NCBI GenBank assembly: GCA_009731375.1
Contig: BJOX01000378.1
Span: forward strand, 21,232-59,664
Origin: Paulinella micropora
Taxonomy: Eukaryota; Cercozoa; Imbricatea; Euglyphida
Direction of reading: 5' to 3'
DNA: 38,433 nt
Numbering within the stretch: the stretch's first letter is position 1; every line of letters starts with the position of its first letter. Under the pieces are notes generated by a model. The model made no database searches. It was given only the letters and a program-made list of their open reading frames with translations, and was not told where the DNA came from. The translations under genes were made by a program, and so were the position numbers. Positions 29,180-38,433 of the stretch are shown in pieces.

Positions 29180-30173
29180 NNNNNNNNNNNNNNNNNNNNN
29201 NNNNNNNNNNNNNNNNNNNNNNNNNNNNNNNNNNNNNNNNNNNNNNNNNNNNNNNNNNNNNNNNNNNNNNNNNNNNNNNNNNNNNNNNNNNNNNNNNNNN
29301 NNNNNNNNNNNNNNNNNNNNNNNNNNNNNNNNNNNNNNNNNNNNNNNNNNNNNNNNNNNNNNNNNNNNNNNNNNNNNNNNNNNNNNNNNNNNNNNNNNNN
29401 NNNNNNNNNNNNNNNNNNNNNNNNNNNNNNNNNNNNNNNNNNNNNNNNNNNNNNNNNNNNNNNNNNNNNNNNNNNNNNNNNNNNNNNNNNNNNNNNNNNN
29501 NNNNNNNNNNNNNNNNNNNNNNNNNNNNNNNNNNNNNNNNNNNNNNNNNNNNNNNNNNNNNNNNNNNNNNNNNNNNNNNNNNNNNNNNNNNNNNNNNNNN
29601 NNNNNNNNNNNNNNNNNNNNNNNNNNNNNNNNNNNNNNNNNNNNNNNNNNNNNNNNNNNNNNNNNNNNNNNNNNNNNNNNNNNNNNNNNNNNNNNNNNNN
29701 NNNNNNNNNNNNNNNNNNNNNNNNNNNNNNNNNNNNNNNNNNNNNNNNNNNNNNNNNNNNNNNNNNNNNNNNNNNNNNNNNNNNNNNNNNNNNNNNNNNN
29801 NNNNNNNNNNNNNNNNNNNNNNNNNNNNNNNNNNNNNNNNNNNNNNNNNNNNNNNNNNNNNNNNNNNNNNNNNNNNNNNNNNNNNNNNNNNNNNNNNNNN
29901 NNNNNNNNNNNNNNNNNNNNNNNNNNNNNNNNNNNNNNNNNNNNNNNNNNNNNNNNNNNNNNNNNNNNNNNNNNNNNNNNNNNNNNNNNNNNNNNNNNNN
30001 NNNNNNNNNNNNNNNNNNNNNNNNNNNNNNNNNNNNNNNNNNNNNNNNNNNNNNNNNNNNNNNNNNNNNNNNNNNNNNNNNNNNNNNNNNNNNNNNNNNN
30101 NNNNNNNNNNNNNNNNNNNNNNNNNNNNNNNNNNNNNNNNNNNNNNNNNNNNNNNNNNNNNNNNNNNNNNNNN
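29180..30173. other. Assembly gap (994 N)
   Basis: N run between a SINE body and a G run. Confidence 0.95.
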
Positions 30174-30683
30174 GGGGGGGGGGGGGTCCGGGGGGGCCTC
30201 CCCCCGGGAACCCAATCCCTGTAATCGTATGTACCCGAGGCGAATTTGCCGGTGCCAAAATGAATGGCTGAGAATGCTCCAAGGCACCAAAAGTTGTGCC
30301 AGAAGGATTGAGAGGCCGATTTTTTGGTTTTCACAACTTCGGGACGCGCTCTAGGTAGTGAACCTGTTGAAATAGAGAATTACAAAGATTATTTTGGCAA
30401 AATAGTGCCAAAATGAATGGCTGAGAATGCTCCAAGGCTCTAAGAGTTGTGTGCTTTCCCAAGCTTGTCACGAGCTCCTTCTAGGGATATAGTTGAAATT
30501 ACGAAATTCGAATGTAATGACAAAGTAGGGCCGAAATGAATGGCTAAGATTGCTCCAAGTTGGTAAAAGTTGTGCATGTGAGAACGAGAGGAAAAGCGAC
30601 CTTGGGAAGAGAGGGGGTTGGGGTGGGGCTGCGAGAAGCGCACCGCAAACCATCCTTTCAGGTGTTGGCGCAGCCCATGATTA
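30174..30683 (+). repeat. ATT-tailed repeat, family H copy 2
   Basis: It matches 2279-2797, with the same internal GAGAATGCTCCAAGG sub-repeats and the same end CAGGTGTTGGCGCAGCCC. The tail is short and runs into an AAT array of the opposite-strand SINE. Pairwise differences and indels suggest an older duplication. Confidence 0.75.
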
Positions 30684-30718
30684 TCATAATAACAATAATA
30701 ATAATAATAATAATAATA

Positions 30719-30807
30719 GTGCTTCTCAGTCAATGGCGAATGCATTTCTGCACATGTGCCTCCATCGTCTCACCCGCGAGGGGAGTACGAAGATTTGACG
30801 ATAGGCT
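30719..30807 (-). mobile_element. tRNA-headed SINE, 3' end (rest in gap)
   Basis: Minus-strand 3' end with diverged bases (ACTGAGAAGCACTATT). It is cut by the N gap. Confidence 0.7.
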
Positions 30808-31254
30808 NNNNNNNNNNNNNNNNNNNNNNNNNNNNNNNNNNNNNNNNNNNNNNNNNNNNNNNNNNNNNNNNNNNNNNNNNNNNNNNNNNNNNNNNNNNNN
30901 NNNNNNNNNNNNNNNNNNNNNNNNNNNNNNNNNNNNNNNNNNNNNNNNNNNNNNNNNNNNNNNNNNNNNNNNNNNNNNNNNNNNNNNNNNNNNNNNNNNN
31001 NNNNNNNNNNNNNNNNNNNNNNNNNNNNNNNNNNNNNNNNNNNNNNNNNNNNNNNNNNNNNNNNNNNNNNNNNNNNNNNNNNNNNNNNNNNNNNNNNNNN
31101 NNNNNNNNNNNNNNNNNNNNNNNNNNNNNNNNNNNNNNNNNNNNNNNNNNNNNNNNNNNNNNNNNNNNNNNNNNNNNNNNNNNNNNNNNNNNNNNNNNNN
31201 NNNNNNNNNNNNNNNNNNNNNNNNNNNNNNNNNNNNNNNNNNNNNNNNNNNNNN
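30808..31254. other. Assembly gap (447 N)
   Basis: N run between a SINE and a GA array. Confidence 0.95.
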
Positions 31255-31257
31255 AGA

Positions 31258-31292
<35 letters not shown>

Positions 31293-31341
31293 ACGAGCGA
31301 ATGAGTGGGTGAGTGAGTGGGAGAAAGACAGAAAGAAAGAG

Positions 31342-31388
<47 letters not shown>

Positions 31389-31637
31389 AGAGAGAGAGAG
31401 AGAGAGACCAGTGTGTAGTGGTTTGACTGTGACTTGGCTGTGAGCCCTGACCACAAACAACACAACACACACGACACACAACATAACACAACACGACACA
31501 CAACACAACACAACACGACACGCAACACAACACAACACGACACGCAACACAACACCACATGCAACACAATACAACACACAGCCAACACAACACGCCGCCG
31601 CGCAAGGCATCAGCGCAAGCACGTCCACGTTCCTCTT

Positions 31638-31683
<46 letters not shown>

Positions 31684-31730
31684 GACCCTTTCTTCTGCTG
31701 TGAGCTCTCCTTCCATACTCTTTGAGCTTA

Positions 31731-31784
<54 letters not shown>

Positions 31785-31908
31785 GTCTCACCTTTTCTTC
31801 TGCTGCGAGCTTTCTTTCCACACTCTGCTCCCTTTCGGCTTACCACGCTACATACATACACACATATACACCTACACATACACACTCTCACATACATACA
31901 TACACACA

Positions 31909-31975
<67 letters not shown>
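31255..31975 (+). repeat. GA, ACACAACACG and CT arrays
   Basis: GA-rich 31255-31408. A 10- to 21-bp minisatellite of CACAACACGACACG type at 31454-31600. CT arrays at 31637-31677 and 31733-31780, the latter two preceded and followed by a related unit of about 100 bp (TTCTTCTGCTG, AGCTTAC). GA again at 31912-31970. Confidence 0.85.
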
Positions 31976-32028
31976 AGGGCCCTTGTTGGTGCCCGGCTTA
32001 GCCTTCTACAGACATATATACATACACA

Positions 32029-32690
<662 letters not shown>

Positions 32691-32734
32691 AATTTAGATT
32701 TCTGAGGTTCTGAGTTGTTGAGGAGAGTGCACGA

Positions 32735-34904
<2,170 letters not shown>

Positions 34905-34920
34905 TCATATCATATTGTAA

Positions 34921-35165
34921 TATTATCACTACTGAATATATCTAAACATAAATATTAATATTAATAATATTAATACTAGATATATATAATACCGAGCCGC
35001 TAAATACAAATTTAATATTTTCCTTTAATACGATCAACTGAATAACTAGGTTTCCACCTTAGATAAAGGTATAACTTACTAGCTATACTTTTCACGTGGA
35101 CGTTCCCTGAGCCCGATTGTAAAATTGTTCTCTCAATAAAAGCGAAGAAGAAGAAGAAGAAGAGA
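34921..35165 (+). mobile_element. LINE 3' end, 5'-truncated copy 1
   Basis: About 245 bp matching the 3' end of the element at 35189-36195. They share AACTAGGTTTCCACCTTAGA and CTATACTTTTCACGTGGAC, an AATAAA (35135-35140), and a (GAA)n tail. A common 3' end with different 5' ends is the hallmark of target-primed LINE insertion. Confidence 0.65.
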
Positions 35166-35188
35166 GAGTGAGAGAGAAAGAGTGAGAC

Positions 35189-35511
35189 CAACTCGAAATC
35201 CTTGATATCACTCAACTATATAAACTAAGAGTTTGTATAGAAATCCACCCATTCATCCATCCCGCCAAAGAACTCAACAGACCACTACACGACAACACCT
35301 TCACCCCAACAAATCATATCCATTCATACCATACTCGACACTCAATCAAAAGCAACTTATTCATCGACCACAACACCCCATATCAAACAAAACTGTTCCT
35401 GCATCAATGGAACCAACTCCCACAAGATATCAAGGACACAACATCACTCAACATCTTCAAAAAGCGGATAAAAGCTCACCTCCTAGAACAACAAAAACAT
35501 AATAATAATAA
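35189..35511 (+). pseudogene. C-terminal end of a LINE reverse-transcriptase ORF
   Basis: One frame is open from the end of copy 1's tail to an AAT array. It encodes LEILDITQLYKLRV, then YHTRHSIKSNLF, then LHQWNQLPQDIKD, and SLNIFKKRIKAHLL. This is the usual ending of non-LTR (Jockey/CR1/RTE-like) reverse-transcriptase proteins: Y-TR, WN-LP-I, F-K-L. The catalytic part and everything upstream are absent, so the copy is 5'-truncated and dead. No clear stop is seen before the AAT/AC repeats. In life the full protein would nick DNA and copy its own RNA. Confidence 0.7.
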
Positions 35512-35536
35512 TGATAATAATAACAACAATGACTAC

Positions 35537-35570
<34 letters not shown>

Positions 35571-35805
35571 AAACATCAAAAACAAAAAAAAAATTAATTA
35601 ATTAATTAATAATTAACTTATATGCATACATATATATATTTATATATGCATAAATAAGTTTATATAAAAAAAAAACACACACACACACACACAACAGCAA
35701 CCATCCACCAGCATGGTCTTTGAAGAATCCTCCGCCGGACTCCGTCCAACGAATATGGTCTCCCAACCACACCAACAAACCACTCCTTCACTTGCCCCTC
35801 TCTTT

Positions 35806-35838
<33 letters not shown>

Positions 35839-36195
35839 TTTTTTTTTTTCCTCTCCCTTCTCATACTACTGTCCAGACATATTCACTGAACTACTAATTT
35901 TCACTCACTCCGATCATTCTAGTATATTACTACTGATGCAAACATAAACATTAATATTAATAACATGAATACTTAAGCTACATATTACGCAACATATCTA
36001 AACATAAACATTAATATTAATAAGATTAATACCAAGCGACCTAATATTAATACTTTCAATTAATACGCTCGATTTAATAACTAGGTTTCCACCTTAGATA
36101 AAGGTATGACTTAATAGCTATACTTTTCACGTGGACGATCCTTGAGTCCGATTGTAAAAATTGTTCTCTCAATAAAAACGAAGAAGAAGAAGAGA
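35512..36195 (+). mobile_element. LINE 3' untranslated region and (GAA)n tail, copy 2
   Basis: It continues the RT fragment. It holds AC repeats, an AT-rich palindrome (about 35600-35662), CT/T runs, a duplicated AAACATAAACATTAATATTA motif (35940, 36000), AATAAA at 36171-36176 and a GAA tail. Its last 190 bp or so match copy 1. Confidence 0.6.
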
Positions 36196-36566
36196 GAAAG
36201 AGTGAGTGAGCGAGGGGGGGGGGGGGGGGGGGGGAGAGAGAGAGAGAGAGAGAGAGTACTTCTTCGGGTTGTGGTTGCGGTGAGACAGAGACAGGATCTG
36301 AGGGCTGGTGTGCGGACACCAGACTGCCAGCCAGGTACTCACTGCCGGCGTTTCTGGACATTATATTGTATTTTGGTGTTTTCTTCGAGCCGCAACAATT
36401 CGGGAAGTTGTCCAATTTTGAAGCATACTCTAAGAAAGCCGGCCCTAGGAAATGAAGCAGGCATTTCCACTTAAGTCTCCGCGAAGTTACCACATCACAA
36501 CAGTTTCTGGACCGGTAGGGTGAGGCTGCACATCAGACAAATCAGACAAGTCCTTTTCGGGCTATT
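36196..36566. other. Poly-G, GA tract and unique sequence; no gene seen
   Basis: G and GA runs (36212-36256) followed by unique DNA without a supported exon. Confidence 0.45.
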
Positions 36567-36658
36567 ATTCAGGGCTGAATTCAGTGGTAAAAAAAAAAAA
36601 AAATCTTCAGCCGTGAAAAATATATCAGCCCTGAATACTGCCTGAATTCAGCCCTGAA
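36567..36658. repeat. Inverted repeat, 18-bp arms
   Basis: The left arm ATTCAGGGCTGAATTCAG (36567-36584) and the right arm CTGAATTCAGCCCTGAA (36642-36658) are complementary, separated by about 57 bp that includes poly-A and a further TCAGCCCTGAAT copy. Confidence 0.75.
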
Positions 36659-36937
36659 CAAAATGTTCACCTTTTTTTTTAACAGTAAGCAAGGTTTAAA
36701 TGAGAAAGAGACGAGAGAAAAATAAAGAAGAGCTTAATTCAAAAGAATTCTGGTTCCAAGGAACTACAACAGTACAAGCTCATAAGGAAATCTGGAACTA
36801 AGGTTCAACAGAAAAGTAAGTACTCAGAAAGCTCCTGGAAAGAGTAAAATGGAAGGGAAAAGAAAGAGAAAAAAAAAGATAGAAAGAAAGAAAGGAACAA
36901 AGGATAAAGAAAAACCCAGGAAAAGAAAAGAGAACGA
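36659..36937. other. A/G-rich sequence, no gene seen
   Basis: Purine-rich DNA leading into a poly-A run. Confidence 0.45.
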
Positions 36938-37051
<114 letters not shown>

Positions 37052-37061
37052 NNNNNNNNNN

Positions 37062-37619
37062 TAGAAACAAAAACAATACAAAAAGACAACAACAGAGGCA
37101 GCGACAAATACTAAAAGCAAACCAAAGCAAGTACTAAAGCAAACAAACACAAAGCCAGACAGGGGCAAGGGAGACGATACTGAACTAGAAGGCAAGAGCG
37201 GAAAGCGCCAGCAGAGGTAAGACATAACTAACATGGGCGCAGATCCATTGACAGTCAGTGAGACAGCCCTTAAGGAAACTGCAGCACCTAACGCAATTCA
37301 CTCGCACCCGGAGGCTGTCGTAGCCAGGAGGGTGGTGTGCAGAGCGTAGTAAGGCTCGACGTGGCGTACTCACGACGCGATTATGCCGAGTGCTGCAGTA
37401 TCCATAAGGACCAGCCCAAGCCTGGCAACCTCGCAGCCTCAAGCTAGTCGAGCCAAACCACTCCGCACCCCACCCCCCTCATAGACCAGAAGAAACTCCA
37501 CAAGCCACAACCATAAACATGCAGATGAGCCACACATGAACTAGACCAAACCTAACAGGCAGCAGCAAGTAAGAAAAACGAAAAAGAAAAAAGAAAACTA
37601 AAGGGGAAAAGAAGGAAAA
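37062..37619. other. Unique sequence, no gene supported
   Basis: No frame with splice sites or recognisable motifs on either strand. Confidence 0.45.
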
Positions 37620-37630
37620 ATAATAATAAT

Positions 37631-37990
37631 GGAGCTCCTGAGGGCAAGACTGCACTAAGCCGAGGTTATTCCGCAGTCCCAGCAACCTCTTGCAAGACGT
37701 CACCGAATGTGCAAGTGCATACACCAAGCGCGGTTGCTAGAGCTGCCTCGAAACCCCACCCATAACAATCTGGTGTCTGCTGGGTCCTGGGCTATCAACC
37801 AGCATATGCGGAGTTTAAGATCTTTTACGCGCGCAACGACCCTCCTCCCCAGCATCTACCACCAAAGGGTTATGAGTTGGCGTCACAGTTTAACGCCTTG
37901 AGGCCATTGGGCTGGAACTCTGTTTAGCAAGTGTGACTAGGTTTTTTCATCGGGATTTCCCTCAAATATGTCACAGTCAACACTCCAAGA
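37631..37990 (-). repeat. ATT-tailed repeat, family D copy
   Basis: Reverse complement of about 829-1190, from CTTGGAGTGTTGACTGTGAC to CCCTCAGGAGCTCC, then a short ATT tail (37620-37630). It lacks the family E end found at 1190-1319, so it is a 3'-shorter version. Confidence 0.75.
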
Positions 37991-38110
37991 ATAATAATAA
38001 TAATAATATTAATAATAATAATAATAATAATGATAATAATAATAATAATAATAATAATAATAGTAATAGTAATCATAATAATAATAATAATAATAATAAT
38101 AGTAATAATA
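37991..38110 (-). repeat. (AAT)n array
   Basis: It links the family D 5' end to a family G fragment, again in tail-to-head order on the minus strand. Confidence 0.9.
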
Positions 38111-38159
38111 GACTTATCAGTCAATTGGCCTTTGATCCTGTCGGACATGTGCCTCCATT
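38111..38159 (-). repeat. 3' end of ATT-tailed repeat, family G
   Basis: The minus strand reads ATGGAGGCACATGTCCGACA to TGATAAGTC and then ATT units. It shares the ATGGAGGC-CATGTCC signature with families E and F. Confidence 0.6.
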
Positions 38160-38433
38160 GGTAGCACGGGACCGTTCGGTGACGCGGCTCCGCTCCAAAG
38201 ACTCGACTGGCAGTGCAATGTGCAAATGAGCGTGCTGTGCATGTGCAAGTGGGTGCAAGGAGTGAGAGGAGTTATCTGCCGAGAAGAAGTCCGCGACGCT
38301 GCGCTGACCTCCACCTACAACAGATCTAGCCAGACATTCTACCTGACTAGGCCTTCCCCTCCTTCTACCCACCTCCTGAACGACCGTGAGGTCGATCACC
38401 TCCTCCTCCTCCTCCGCCCCCTCTGCCTCCCTG
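38160..38433. other. Unassigned right edge
   Basis: More GC-balanced unique sequence with minus-strand open frames, but no recognisable motif. It may be the start of the upstream body of the family G repeat or of host sequence beyond the window. Confidence 0.35.

Noticed and set aside
24546-30334. Long frames spanning N gaps
   Set aside because: They are mostly unknown residues joined across gaps, and the real sequence at their ends is SINE or repeat DNA.
38121-38399. 92-codon minus-strand frame at the right edge
   Set aside because: It overlaps a repeat end and simple CTC repeats and has no recognisable motif.

Overview
This window is eukaryotic nuclear DNA. It holds an LTR retrotransposon with target-site duplications, LINE and SINE remnants, probable GT-AG exons, and very dense microsatellites. 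There is no bacterial-style gene organisation. The lineage cannot be fixed from the sequence. A protist (for example an alga or other alveolate/stramenopile) or an invertebrate would fit. Thirteen runs of N interrupt the window: 550-809, 4116-4144, 4937-4946, 5710-5719, 7806-7815, 10135-10144, 24630-25518, 28400-28742, 29180-30173, 30808-31254, 33185-33194, 34535-34569 and 37052-37061. Several of these edges are long G or C runs.

Region 1-4050 is a patchwork of short interspersed repeats, each followed by an (ATT)n tract. At least five repeat types are present. Most share a related 3' end (ATGGAGGCnCATGTsC and then a short variable stretch), although their 5' parts differ. One family has a tRNA-like head with A and B boxes and an encoded CCA.

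Region 4150-9910 holds the only candidate host coding sequence: a short ankyrin-like exon (4203-4286), a Cys-rich exon (5729-5940), and a duplicated copy of that exon with a 1-bp frameshift (7500-7712). A frameshifted coiled-coil exon follows (about 9697-9901). The putative introns are filled with kilobase-scale polypyrimidine tracts. 9907-10330 is a GATA/GATG tetranucleotide array.

Region 12290-22910 is a complete, apparently young Ty3/gypsy-type LTR retrotransposon on the minus strand. It has 237-bp LTRs with two differences, a 4-bp ACAG duplication, a purine-rich tract next to the 3' LTR, a gag ORF (898 codons) and a pol ORF (protease-like, RT, RNase H, integrase with HHCC, DDE and GPY/F, plus an uncharacterised C-terminal extension). 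Gag and pol lie in the same frame, separated by one TGA, which suggests stop-codon readthrough. Gag would form the particle, and pol would copy and integrate the RNA. Both ORFs are open throughout.

Region 23700-25660 repeats the SINE/(ATT)n pattern on the minus strand. Region 25960-34900 is almost entirely simple sequence (tetranucleotide, GA, CT and GT tracts), two minisatellites, gaps, and a second copy of a 0.5-kb repeat. Region 34920-36195 carries two head-to-tail fragments of a LINE, one retaining the C-terminal end of a reverse-transcriptase ORF. The right end (36200-38433) has a small inverted repeat, a poly-A run, further repeat copies, and no recognisable gene. I saw no CRISPR array, rRNA or functional tRNA gene.
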